Program-made: the position numbers and the translations under genes
Notes under the pieces: generated by a model
Seen by the model: only the letters and a program-made list of their open reading frames with translations
What the model was told of the DNA's origin: nothing
The model's database searches: none
Source of the DNA: Oryzias latipes
Taxonomy: Eukaryota > Chordata > Actinopteri > Beloniformes > Adrianichthyidae
DNA: 64,000 nucleotides
Direction of reading: 5' to 3'
Assembly: GCF_002234675.1 (NCBI RefSeq)
Contig: NC_019869.2
Span: 15,299,015-15,363,014 of the forward strand
Shown here: one piece after another, positions 36,301 through 47,419 of the stretch
How positions within the stretch are numbered: the stretch's first letter is position 1
Layout: the number at the start of each line of letters is the position of its first letter

Positions 36301-38869
36301 TGAAGCGGTCTTTGGTCAATGAGATCTTTGCCATGACTTTGTGCCTGTGGTTAAAGTCAGGCGAGAGTTCTGGCCTTGGAACTCCCATCTCCTATGCCAT
36401 TCCTGGACAAGCCAACGAGCTCGTACTCATTGAATGGAGCAACAACCCAATGGAGCTTCTTATCAACGATAAGGTAAAAATAAAAAGCACTGCTAGATTT
36501 TGCACAAGTCCAAAATAGAACAGAAATAGATGTGTAACTATCACATAATAACACCCATGACCGTTTTGGAAACAACAGGGACATCTGAATGGTTTTGCCT
36601 TTTATGTTGAACAACCCAGAAGATAGTTTCTTCCTTTGTTTGAGATGTGTCTGCCAGAAAACAACTGTGTGTTACACTGACCCACAAACAAACTGTTGAC
36701 GTACTCAGCTATTTCAGTGGCCCCCTAATCTTTTTTTCCCTGTAAAGCTGTGGTGTCTTTTTCTCACCAAGTGGAACCAAGAAGGTCATCTTTTTCCCCA
36801 CCGTATTTCCGTTGTGTGTGCAGCAAGCACAACAAACAAGCAAAGCAATTAATCTCGTTATTGTCTCATGGTGATTGACCTAATTGTCTGTAGGAGACGC
36901 CGATGGGATAAACCATCATGTTTGTTGTCTGGGAGTCACAGACTTGGTCGTCATCAAACTAATAGGTGACACAGTTAAAGGGTTTTGTTCAGAGAAACCT
37001 GTTACCATAGTGATGGGATGATAAATGGAGTCCTAAAACAAGAGAATTTAAACTGAACTATATCTTCTTTATTGTGTTTTTGTTTTACTATCTATGTTTA
37101 GGCAGCTACTATGCCAATAACAGTGACGGACGGAAAGTGGCATCACGTGTGCGTGACATGGTCGACACGTGATGGCGTCTGGGAGGCCTACCAGGATGGG
37201 GTAAAGAAAGGTTCTGGGCAGAACTTATCAGCCTGGCAGTCTATTAAACCAGGGGGGATCTTCATCCTGGGTCAAGAGCAGGTGAAATAAGCAGCACACT
37301 CTTTGGGAATACATGATCAGATAGCCATTCCTCCTCTATGAACAAATCAGAATAATAAAAATACAGTTTTTGCAAAAGCCTCACTTCCTACAAGCTGTGC
37401 TCTTATAAAAAAAATTCTTCTTTTATGGTAATGTTTGTGAAATTTGAGAGGGGCATTTTCCAGCTGGAGATCTATCACCCTGCTTCTGCAGCTGTCCTCA
37501 CCTTGCATCCTGCTGCTTACCTGGATCAGGTGCTTTCACCTGGGTTCACCTGATCCGGATAAGCAATGGTATAGAGATGCCAGGAGAATAAGTATGGAGG
37601 TAGATCTTCACATGCAGGGTTGGGCAGCTTTGTCCATATTTTTTGTACATCTTGTGGACTCAAACTGAAAAACATTTTTTTCTGTTTAGTTTCATATTGA
37701 AGAAGGAATCTGTAGATTTACATAATGGACAAAGACAAGACAGATGAGCTCTGCTCCAAACCAATTGCACATTGGTCACTAATTAGTTCCTATGATAAAG
37801 ATAGTAAGAAATGTTGACTTGTGATAACATAACGTTTTGCTGACTGGTAAGTAAAAAAATGTCCCCCAAACACAAAAATGTGTGGAATTCAAAGTACAGA
37901 ATCATTTCTACTCATATGTTTCCAGAAGTCTTGGAAGTCTGGATGGAATTTTTTTCAGTATGGGGAATTTTTGGAAAATTTTATTTTTCACCCCAACTAG
38001 TTAAAAGTTGATAGCCTTGAGCTACGTTCACACCACCCTCGGAAATACACTTTCAAGTGACAACTTTCACTGAAAAGTCCAGTTAAACATGTGTTTCTGG
38101 CTTCCACTTTCAAAATTCTTGCATTTTCAGGCTCTACATGCAAAATGTGCAGTCATTGAATGTGCGTTGAAAGTTAAATCAGTCGAACTTTGACCAATCA
38201 GGGACAGCTTTGGTATTGATATACGGATGGCATTCCTTTTACTTTACAGAAGTGCAACTCGTTTCAAAATTGATCGTGGAGGAGAAATAAGTAATTGCGG
38301 ATTGTGACGGGATGGAATTATATGATGTAGTTGGCGGACATGCACTAGTATCGGGTAGCAACATTTCAGTGTGAACATCATGTGCAAAACCCACGTTTAA
38401 GAATGCACTTTTACTGCATTCTTAAAATTGTATCCCATGCCTGGTGTGAGCATAGCATAAGAATGGAACCACATTTATATTTAATGCTCTATCTTGGATA
38501 AATATTGGTCTAGACACAATCAAGTTCCCCCAGGATTTTTGCTTCCTGGATTTAGTATCACTCAATTTTTGATCTTATTTAAATGGAGGTAATTCAGCCA
38601 CACTGTAGCTGCAAATCCATTCTACAATTTATGTGAAATCCCTTTACCTCAATCCACAGGACACTATGGGAGGTCGCTTTGACATCACACAGTCCTTCAT
38701 GGGAGAGATGTCGGATCTCCAGTTCTGGTCCAGGGTTCTGACAGCGGATGAGATCCACATCCAGGCCACATGTGGAGGTCACCTCGTAGGTGACGTCATG
38801 TCATGGTCTGAAGAATTGGTGGAGCTCCACGGGGGCCTCAATGAGCTTCCCTATGAGCCCTGCCACTAA
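30317..38869 (+). CDS. Histidine-rich neuronal pentraxin
   Basis: A secreted or membrane-anchored long pentraxin of the NPTX1/NPTX2/NPTXR group, which clusters AMPA receptors at synapses. Coding exons are 30317-31051, 35226-35895, 36223-36473, 37102-37281 and 38660-38869; phases match, giving about 682 aa against about 430 usual. Residues 21-48 form a signal or anchor segment. SPKFVCTPVPPEADPSC and the coiled-coil KETILDQRETIRELTAKL are diagnostic of the group. A first His-rich tract (residues 148-222) follows, then TLQTLKERLENLQ and LRQLLQRKINALEEQL. A 163-residue His/Asp tract (275-437) then replaces most of the second coiled coil; KLETVLGQLH survives after it. The pentraxin domain is intact: MRTNYMYAKMKRSL, the pentraxin signature HVCVTW, DGVWEAYQDGVKKGSG and ILGQEQDTMGGRFD. 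The start could also be Met11. No premature stop or frameshift, so it looks functional. Metal binding by the His tracts is inferred. Confidence 0.9.
30758..30982 (+). repeat. His-rich tract 1 in pentraxin exon 1
   Basis: About 75 residues built on CAC/CAT codons mixed with Glu, Asp, Gly and Ser (for example HHENHHESHHDPHHDTHH). It sits between the two coiled-coil segments, where NPTX1 has a short Gly/Ser linker. Confidence 0.9.
31552..33332. mobile_element. Large foldback element in pentraxin intron 1
   Basis: Inverted arms of about 250 bases begin GGTGGCCGAGAGATGCAAGA on the left and are mirrored at the right end (TCTTGCACCTCTTGGCCACC). Their inner ends read AAAGGGACGTAATATAAAAC and GTTTTATATTGTGTCCCTTT. 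The core holds two head-to-tail units of about 390 bp (roughly 32060-32440 and 32448-32815). Each has GACAGGCCCC, a CT-rich block and ATATGAACAAAGTT/ATATGAATAAAGTT, like the 3' tail of a fish non-LTR retrotransposon. No open transposase frame. Confidence 0.65.
33333..35225. other. Rest of pentraxin intron 1
   Basis: Unique AT-rich intron with an A run at about 33598-33610; no further feature was recognised. The acceptor at 35224-35225 (TTTTTGTGTTTACAG) joins Gln245 to Ala246 in phase 0. Confidence 0.5.
35313..35801 (+). repeat. His/Asp-rich tract 2 in pentraxin exon 2
   Basis: About 163 residues dominated by His, Asp, Ser and Asn. A 12-bp codon unit (GATCACCATGAC) is nearly perfectly repeated at about 35725-35760. 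Because of the CAY/GAY composition, other frames and the antisense strand are also open over hundreds of bases; those are by-products, since only the frame used here splices to a pentraxin domain. Confidence 0.9.
38021..38456. repeat. Dispersed repeat family A, copy 2
   Basis: Located in pentraxin intron 4. The ends GCTACGTTCACACCA and GGTGTGAGCATAGC are inverted repeats (about 13 of 15). The interior is collinear with 12660-13210, including the CTAGTATCGGGTAGCA block. MITE-like and non-coding. Confidence 0.65.
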
Positions 38870-38879
38870 ATCTGGAACG

Positions 38880-38885
38880 AATAAA
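38880..38885 (+). terminator. Pentraxin poly(A) signal
   Basis: AATAAA lies 11 bases after the stop codon and would give a very short 3' UTR. No other AATAAA follows within the next few hundred bases, although variants may be used. Confidence 0.4.
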
Positions 38886-40313
38886 CATTGTTTGGGTTGT
38901 GTACGAAGAATACAGAATATGTATGTCTGAATGTATTATTTATTTATTTTTTTTTTTTGCTCCTGTCTGATCCTTCTGCCTTCTCCACGTACACTCTCTC
39001 TTCCGTGCTCTCAGCAGGACAGCTTTGAGAGCCCTAAAGGGCGCAGAGCTTTGGATTTACTGCCCATGTGCTAACGTCTGTGGCTGTTCTGGGCAATCCA
39101 ACACACATAAGAGGATTTTCTTTTTCTGAAACAGCTCCAGAATTTGCTGGCTGACATTAACTGACTTTCTGTAATCAAGAGAAACGTTACAGACAGGAAA
39201 AGTGAGACTAAAAGGGGCATAAGTAATAAGTCCGTTCAGCCTCTGAGTAGCCTCTGGAGAATTTAATGCAGGTTTTGTTTTTACAGTGCTGGTCAAATTT
39301 GGTTTGGTTGTAGCACAAAGTATTAATGTTGACTTTTGCACATTATATTAGTATTTCATATTGAAACTATACTTCAGGCTTTTCGTAGAAAAACCATGCT
39401 TTTTTTCTAAAATATATTTATAATTTATGTTTAAAACTTGATGTTTTGTCTATTACTGCAAGTGGATTCTTCTGAAGATTTGTTGCACAACTCAGAAAGG
39501 GGTCAGTGAGAGGTGTCGCATGTTTTGGCTACATGCCACCGGGCAGTATAAATACAGGTAAAGCAGTTCTCAGCGTGTCAGAGCTGGAATGGCAGGATTT
39601 ACCTGTGAACACCTGATCTAAGCCCACCTATTTTTGACTTGCTGCAGCCACTAGGCTGAGGCGGCAGCAGCGCATGCTTGGAGGAAAAACCCTCTGGTGA
39701 CATCTGCTTTAGCTGCACTCCCACTTTTTATAACGTTTTTATCCAGTACAAGTCGCATCAGACATTTTTGCTTTCGCTTTGTAGCACTTTCTAAACATTT
39801 GCTTGATTCTGTCTGGTTTTTTTCATGCATGTTGGTAAGGAACTGTTGTTCCTTTGTTTTATTTATACCCTTTCTGGTTGTGTTGATAGTTAAAAAAAAA
39901 AAAGGGATATGCGTTGTACTGATGCCAATAAAACATCATTTTGAAGCTGTACATATTTGCAAACTCTTTACTTGTGATGCCATGTCAACCGCTCTTTGCT
40001 CCAGTGTTGGCATATGGCGCTGGGCCAAAGAGACAGAACGTCTCTATCCGTGTTCTCGTCATCTTGCCACCAAACTGTGTCGCTCATAAGCTCGATGTTT
40101 GTGTGTAAAAAGAGAAATATTTTATTTTTATTCCTGTGTACTTGCTGTAAATATGCCATCTATTTTCCTGTGTTTGAACGACAGCCCCTCCCTATGTGTA
40201 AGCCAAAAAGTTCAACTGTTAATCCATGCTAATGATGCTCCTCAACATGATATTTAATGTAAGGGTTTTGAATAAAAACAATTTCAGATGTTGGCTTTTT
40301 TTGCTGTTATTTG
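38886..40313. other. Intergenic, no gene recognised
   Basis: Contains a T run at about 38943-38959 and unique sequence. Open frames are short and lack family motifs. Confidence 0.4.
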
Positions 40314-40585
40314 GGGCAGCCGTGGTGCAGAGGTAGGGTGGTCAACCCATGATCGTCAGATTGCAGGTTCGATTCCCACCTTGCACACCCATGAGTCAAA
40401 GTGTCCTTGGGCAAGACACTGAACCCCACCTTGCCTCTGGTGGGAGGCTGGCGCCAGTGTTCAGCAGCGGAGCTGCCACCAGTGTGTGACTGTGTGTGTG
40501 ACTGGGTGAATGGGTCTGTTACTGTAAAGTGCTTTGGGCCTTGTAGGTAGAAAAAGTGCTATATAAGTATACACCATTAATGCCA
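40314..40585 (+). mobile_element. tRNA-derived SINE, copy 2
   Basis: The tRNA-like head GGCAGCCGTGGTGCAGAGGT has a B box GGTTCGATTCCC. The conserved body has CTTGGGCAAGACACTGAACC and the tail CTATATAAGTATACACC. This is the same family as 1700-1942 in opposite orientation. Confidence 0.8.
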
Positions 40586-43500
40586 TTTTATCTGAACTAC
40601 AGAATGGTGTTAAAACATCCACGGTTCAGCCTCATTGAGGTCTTTTAAAAAGAATCAAGACATTTGCAAGCACACACATCCTAAATGGATGCAAACAAAC
40701 AACAATGTTCACACCAGCAAAACCATGTTCCACCAATGAGAAGATAAGTGATGATTGCAGGAGTGTCACAGTTTGGCTGAACAGTGAGGTATGTTGATTC
40801 CAAGTGTTGCTAAAACCTTAAGCAGCAGAAATGAGCAGAAAAGGCTTGTAATCCTGCACTGAATGTGGTTTTAATTTGATTAATTGACTCCACATGTCAT
40901 TAATGAAAATAACTGACTGTTAAACATCAAAGGGTTTAAACCAAACATAATCCAGGTATATCCCAAAAAAGTTTACTTTTCAAAGAGGCTGTTGTAAGTT
41001 TAATGTTTGACTGCTTTGCACACGCACAAATTAAAAAAAAGCAAATAATAAAAATGCTGATGCAAATGCTAGTTTGTAATGCATCAAGTCCTGATTTTAT
41101 GTTTAAAAATTCCAACCTGGTTCATTTGAAATTCGCTATTACTTAAAAATGTTAGCTTAAAACCAAACTAAGCTGGTTTTGGAAGCCCAAACAGGAAATG
41201 GGTTAAAAAAAGAGAGAACAAAAGTCACACACCCAGGTGTGTGTTTGCTGTTGGAACAAATCAGAATAAACCTGTTTACAATTGAATGTGGGTGTGCAAA
41301 AGATCTCAGAAGTTCCTCTTAGTATTTTTAAAAAGTAAAAAAAGAAAAACCTTAGCATATTCTCCGACCTCTTTGTATGCAGAGCATTTCCGGAGAGCTG
41401 CTGGCCTCAGGAGGACAAATGTGTCTTCAATCTGGACAGAATGATCTGGATCAGCAATCAGTACCAATGCAAATATCACTAGGGGGCGGTGTAGCTTCTA
41501 TGAAGACTAGAGGACCAGGTAAAATCACTAAACACTTTTTTGGCCAGTTCATTTTTCCAAAACACTTTGAAAAAAAGCTAGCTTGCATAATACATTTCTT
41601 CAGAGCATCCTGAGTGGGCGGTCCAGCATGGAAAGTCTGAACGTGTTTGTGCAGATCTGTGTCGTTTCAGCTTGAAACATCAAAGACTTCTTAGTGATAT
41701 ATTAACTGCTAAATTAAGAATAGAAGTTGACCTTTCAGAGGTATGGAAACATCAGAGACAGCGGCCACTGCTTGTGGTTTCAGGTTCTGGTTTCCACTGA
41801 ATTTGCTACAGCCCCATAAAGAATTATGATCTGGATTCTTCGCCAAAACAGAAATGACATTTTCTGGGGATTTCACAGGTCTCCCTTCTTCATGAACCCC
41901 CAAGGTCTGAGCAACAATTTGAAACAAAAAATTGAGCCATGGAGACTCATAGTGCCTCAACCTGGAGCAGCCGTGAAAATGTGGCTTGGCACTGGAGCAA
42001 CAGCTCCTCTGTGGAGGAAGGGCCACACTGAGGATGAAGAGCAACAAGAGGAGTTTGAGAACATACATTGGGCTCATGAGGGCTCTGTTAATGTAAGTTT
42101 GCCCCAGATGCTCAGTAAAAGAGGGAAAAGATCCATTCTTTAAATCACAGTTACCACATCTTTCTGGAAAAAATGCCACACTGAACACTGAAGTTGACAA
42201 AGTTTCCCAAAACTCAATTAATATCCCACATGTCATGGTAACAGCTTCAAAGTGAGGTTAGTTAGGCTGCAAAAACAGTCAAAACTTGACAAATCTCACC
42301 ACACACGTCATATTGAGATACAGTATAATAAAAAGAATTTCAAAATAAGAGTCCATGTGGTCAGCATCATTAGTATTCTGACTGCTGTCATAGCTACTAT
42401 TGTAAAAGAAAGATTACGTGACTGAACACAGTTACAGGTAGCAGCAAAAATTAGAAGTAGAGCTACTTGCTGTCAAAATATAACTTCAAATTTATGTTGT
42501 TTTTTTGACTAAAACATTTATTGATTCAGCTTGAAGAAAACCTTATGATCGACTCAGATTTTAGCCACCATGACAGTAATATTTGTCAATTGAGCTACCA
42601 ATACTTAATTATGATTCATAGAAAATTCAACAAACCATATAAATAAAGACATAAAGAGGTTTGTTGTGAGGCTAGATTTGTTGCTTTGGAAAATAACTAT
42701 TTGTAATTCCCTCTTTAACTTTTGCTAACTCATTCTGGAGGCTCACAGCTACTCATTCAGTTCAGATTAATTTACAAAGTTTTGCCAACCGTCATTGACA
42801 ATATCAGCCAAAAGCTAGAAGATTGGAATTTCTTTGATAGTTTTCATTGGATATCCTTTAACAAAAAGGTGGCCATGTGTCTAAAAACATGATACTCTCA
42901 AAAGATGCGTACTAAAAATCTCAAAGTATGATAAATTGGCATTGGTTGAAAAAGAAATGAAAATCACTACTTATCTGTATCAGTCCCGGATGAGAAAAAG
43001 TTTTCATGGACTCGTCAGATTCATAGAGAGCACAATTTTGGATTCTAACTTAATTTTATTGGTGATTCTCATAATGACTCCTTTTATTAAAGCGACATTT
43101 TACAGTCCTTCTAATGGATGTTTTTTTTTTTTTTTTTTTTTTTTACTGGAATCATAATATCAGGTCAGTGAAAAGATTCAGATTCAGTCGTGTTCATGTG
43201 TATCCTGTTCTTCCAGATTTTGGGAACTTCAAATAGATACAACAGTCAGGAGTGCCTTTGGAGTTGTGTGACTGACTCACCACAACACATGGCTACAAAA
43301 GGTGCTGGTTTCCCTCCAAGTGAATTTTGCCAGAAAAAGTTGGGACAGAGAAATGACCTAATATCATTAAAGTACTTGTTTTAAATCTGGTTTTTCAACA
43401 TTTTCCCTTTTAATCCAGACCCACATATGTTCATTGTTCATATACACCAATAAATGTGAGCAGAAACTCTAAATTATGTAACAATTAGGTCTGTAAGGGA

Positions 43501-43860
43501 CAGATTTTGCATGATGTTATTCTTCATTTATAGCAGAGAAATGTAAAGAAATCCTTAATATTTAACAGTAAATTATTTTCTGTGCTTGCATTGTGTGGGA
43601 TCAGGGCAAAAGGTCTTTTAAAATCGTGTTTTTTCCAGAGCAGATCTAAATTCCTTCGAAATGGATTAAAAGATAGGCTACATGTAAAAGCCGAGCCTTT
43701 TTAAAAAAAAAATCTTAAAAGTTGAGGGGCAACATGTTTGTTTTAGTTTTTTTTTTTTACATTTTTTTTTTTTATTTAAACAGTTGCTATTACTTTATTT
43801 GCTTTGTTGTTGCACTTCCTTAAATTTTCCAGCAGGTGTCAGAGTTGGATTTCAATTTTT
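40586..43860. other. Intergenic, only weak exon-like signals
   Basis: There are two plus-strand open blocks with plausible splice sites. One is 41382-41519 (acceptor TTTGTATGCAG, donor CAG/GTAAAA). The other starts after the acceptor TTCTTCCAG near 43216 and ends at TAA about 43382. A minus-strand frame at 41709-42077 starts with a signal-peptide-like segment. None is recognised. A long T run lies at 43121-43144. Confidence 0.3.
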
Positions 43861-43879
43861 CTTTGAACACGTTTCCCAA

Positions 43880-43940
43880 CATGCTTTGAGGGATAGTGCC
43901 TCAAGATTGATGAGATTAAGGCGGATTTCGTCTCGTACAG
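43880..43940 (+). promoter_or_regulatory. Possible non-coding first exon of cox6b
   Basis: A purine-rich segment ends TCTCGTACAG followed by the donor GTAGGTGA. The COX6B1 family usually has a 5' non-coding exon; a matching acceptor (TTCTGCTAG) precedes the ATG exon at about 44846. The exon start is not determined. Confidence 0.35.
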
Positions 43941-44861
43941 GTAGGTGAACTGGTTTGTCTTTGAAATTTAAGGTGAGCTTTACAAGTAGTTAATTCAAAT
44001 TTGTATACAAATTCCCAAAAGCTTTTTATAAGTTTGTTGTAAGGATTTTTCTTTTGACATACGCTGCAAATATGTAGATAATATTATTCGCTGTACGCAC
44101 ACACTTAGAGGCTTAGTGAACGCTGGACGGGTTTATATTGATTTACTATATTATTATTCCTTAAAGTTAGAAATAAGGCTTCCTGTGTCATGCATTCAAA
44201 ATATTTCTAAACCAATGAAGTAATTCATCAACGGTAGAGATAAATATGATTTTACATTCTTTTTGTCTTTTAAGTCTATATTTTGTCTTTAACTTTTTGA
44301 ATATTTATGCATTTTATCTTTTTACTATTCTTATTTCTTTATGAATGATTATAGTGAAGGTGTGCCGCTTTGCAGCGATCGGTTCTGATCGGTTTGAATC
44401 GGAAAATTCCGTTTAATTCCTTCTGGCATGATTCGGAAATTAATAAATATTATTCTGGTTTTTTTGTGTGTGTTTTTTTATTCACGTTTATTATTTTACA
44501 TGTGAAATTTTATAGTGGGAGAAACAGCTAAATTATTTTGTAAAAAAAAAATACTATTGATGTTTTACCAGTTTTTCATTGTACTTGTTAAACTATTTGC
44601 TTTTTGTTTCACTGATACTGATAGTTTGGTTATAACTTTCTTAATTAATCAATTAAACATAGGCCAACTTGTAATTCATTTAAACAAGTACGATTTTTTT
44701 TTTTTGTAATAACGATTTACTTTCTCCACCAAACTGTGGCCTCCTGTTTTAAAGTCCATTATCTGATCCTGGCCTGTGTGCAGACTGTTCTACTTCTCTT
44801 GCCTCTGTTGTTTCTCTGAAATTATCTGCATGTTGATGTTCTGCTAGATCTGCATCTGAAA

Positions 44862-47331
44862 ATGTCTTATGAGGAGAAGCTGAAGAACTACAGGACGGCT
44901 CCGTTTGACGCCCGCTTTCCCAACACCAACCAAACCCGCAACTGCTACCAGAACTATCTGGGTAATAACGACGATCTACCTCAGTTCACTCTCATGAAAC
45001 TGCAAGAAAAAAGTGAAAGCACATCTAAATAAACAATTAAAAAAAAAACATGTTCTGTCACTTCTGTTACGGCCCCTTTGTGTCTAGGGGCACCGAGGCG
45101 GCATAACATAAAAAGTAAAGTTTTGGCTAATAATTTAACTGTAACAAAAAACAGCAAACGAATGTCTCCATAAAAATATGACAAATTTATTTACAAATAA
45201 ACAACCAACAAGAACTAAAAGTGAAGCTAAAAGGCCTCAGGGTGAACCCAGGCCAAAATAACAAACAAAACCCCAACTAACTGAAACATGTAAGCTTACC
45301 TGTACAAAGGAAAGGGAAAATAAAGACAAAAACTAACCTCCTTAACCTAACAAAAACAGGAGAAAACATGTACTAAAGAAAATGGCGGTTCACCCCTACA
45401 GCTTCACTTAACATAACTATAAACCAAAAGATTAATCAGAGTGGGCACAAACAAAACTACGAAGGACTACGAATACAAAATACAAAAGTGCAACACACAA
45501 CTAAACAAGAGGTGAAATCAAAAACAAAATGGAGACGAGGGCCAAGCTGCATTGGAGACTTGTTGCAGCCAAGCTCCCTTCTCACCGGCTGGAGGTCCAA
45601 ATGGTGCTTTTAAAGCTGCCTCCACCAGCCTGTCCAAATTGAGGCCACACCTTCATGCACCACACCTGCAAATAATCACAGACATACAAACAAAGATCCA
45701 CAAAACACAGAAGTCCCACTCTAATAAAGAAATAATACACAAAACACAGAACAAACCAAAACCAAATAAGGCCATAGCCAACTTCTTATAAAAGATCTTC
45801 ATCCATCCCATACAGGCTATAGTGATGCATGTTACAAAACTAGTGTTCAATCTGCTGCAGTGTTATGAACTCCGTCCACTTTGCAGCAGATGTCTATAGG
45901 ATTATTCATGTTTGTGTAGATTACTGCTGCTTAAAGCTGAGATGCTCTGAAACAACACATGAGCAGCCGAGCAATTATCCCTTAATTTATCAATTTAAGC
46001 AGGAAATTGACACTCTTTACAAACCTTATGAGTTTTGTTATTATTTTCAGATATTCTGTACAGAAAAATGCATCGATTTAATAATTTCACACTAATGTAT
46101 CCGATCTGCTTTATCTCCATGTTCTTCATCTTATTTAGCGTTTAACTGTCAGAACTAGCATTTGGAATCAACTGAAGAAATTGCTTCTGCAAAGGATCAT
46201 GAAATTTGCGCTCTGTCCTGAATTTTAAAACAGCTTTCACTTCCACAGATCCTAGCGTTCTGCTTGACATGTTGGCCCAGAGAGGTAATAATGTGTAGCA
46301 GACAAGTGTGAGTTAAGATCATTTTAAAATTAGCATGGACATAGAAAGATGTGGTGTACCACAAGGATCTGTTCTCTGCCCCCTACAGATTATTAAAAAC
46401 AAACAAAGTATTTAAATGATCCAGTTTGTGGAACCGTATTATGTTATCAACTGTTTGGTCCCAACATGATTTCCATTAGAGTGGGTCTTTAACACATTTT
46501 ATTTTAGTTTTTTAGTTTTTTGCTTCCGATTCAGGAGTAAATTGACTCACTGAGATTGCAGAAGTGTAGAAAAATGATGGAATACGTCAATTTTACCTCA
46601 AAATGAACACAAATGTACTCAGATCTGCATAAACCCACATAAAAACATTTATGCTGCTATGAGAGAGAACATATTTTGATGCAGAGTCAAAAGTGCGCGC
46701 ATCATTAGCATGCACAAATAAAGATGTACTGTCTTGAAAGTTCAGCAGTTTTCGGTGCCTAACCCTATTGATTCTTCATTTTCTGTCTTCTCTTCAGACT
46801 ACCATCGATGTAACAAAGCTCTGTCGGCCAAAAACCAGGACCCGGCCCCCTGCCAGTGGTACCACAGAGTTTACAAGAGCCTCTGTCCCATCAGCTGGGT
46901 CTGTTCCTCCAACAGCACGCCTCACTGAGCCGCAGCTGCACAGACACAACCGTTCTCACACTTTGTCATAAAACAACAGTAAAACTAATGAATCCTGATC
47001 CTTTTCTTTGATTTATTGGTGGGTCAACAACAGATAACAGGACAACTTTTTATTAAATCACCTTTATTTTTGATCCGTTTACGTCATAAGTGACCACTTT
47101 TAAATTCATTTATTGGATTTATAAGCAGCTGCTTTTATGAATTCATGTCTCTTAAGTTTGATCCTTTAATATGAATAGATGTTCTATCCAACATCTTGCT
47201 TTTGCATAATTTTCTGAATGTAGAAACAGAGAAGGACTGAGCTGATTTTCCATTTGTTGCCATGTTTTTTCACAAAGGTTCAGAAATGGGATGGTCAGCT
47301 GGAGGCTGGAACATTTCCTGGAAAGATCTGA
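44862..47331 (+). CDS. cox6b1: Cytochrome c oxidase subunit 6B
   Basis: A small intermembrane-space CHCH subunit that bridges the complex IV dimer. Coding exons are 44862-44961, 46798-46898 and 47278-47331, giving 84 aa. The N-terminus is [20 protein letters not shown], then [16 protein letters not shown]. The twin cysteine motif is CX9C (NCYQNYLDYHRC) followed by CX10C ([12 protein letters not shown]), the substrate for Mia40-dependent import. The C-terminus is [18 protein letters not shown], as in the family. The last donor (TGG/GTCTGT) is weak but required: reading through it gives a divergent ending VCSSNSTPH, whereas splicing to 47278 restores the conserved C-terminus. AATAAA follows at 47411-47416. 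It resembles COX6B1 in [16 protein letters not shown] and COX6B2 in NCYQN and CPISW; the paralogue name is therefore tentative. Confidence 0.92.
45051..45790 (-). mobile_element. Probable solo LTR in cox6b intron
   Basis: An AC-rich block has a sharp start TGTTACGGCCCCTTTGTGTC. Read on the minus strand it has promoter-like GCTTTAAAAGCACC, AATAAATTTG and an end GGGCCGTAACA, as expected for an LTR of a fish retrotransposon. No flanking duplication could be confirmed and no gag/pol is present. Boundaries are approximate. Confidence 0.45.
46350..46395 (+). mobile_element. LINE reverse-transcriptase relic
   Basis: A short plus-strand frame reads [11 protein letters not shown], the conserved block of non-LTR reverse transcriptases ([13 protein letters not shown]). 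Nothing else of the element is readable around it. Confidence 0.55.
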
Positions 47332-47410
47332 GCGGTTTGAGCGTTTCCCGTCTCCTGTCATCCTCCTAATGTGAAAAACTCTCATCTTTCTGTACAGAAG
47401 AGGCAGCTTA

Positions 47411-47416
47411 AATAAA
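47411..47416 (+). terminator. cox6b poly(A) signal
   Basis: AATAAA 80 bases after the cox6b stop codon. Confidence 0.6.
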
Positions 47417-47419
47417 TGA

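Noticed and set aside
39697-40232. Overlapping plus and minus frames after the pentraxin gene
   Set aside because: No family motif, no splice logic, and high Phe/Ser content expected from AT-rich sequence.
40318-40385. tRNA-like sequence with A and B boxes
   Set aside because: It continues directly into a SINE body with a second copy at 1700-1942, and the arms do not form a full cloverleaf, so it is not a tRNA gene.
47152-47385. Minus-strand frame of 77 aa
   Set aside because: It is the antisense of the last cox6b exon and 3' UTR.
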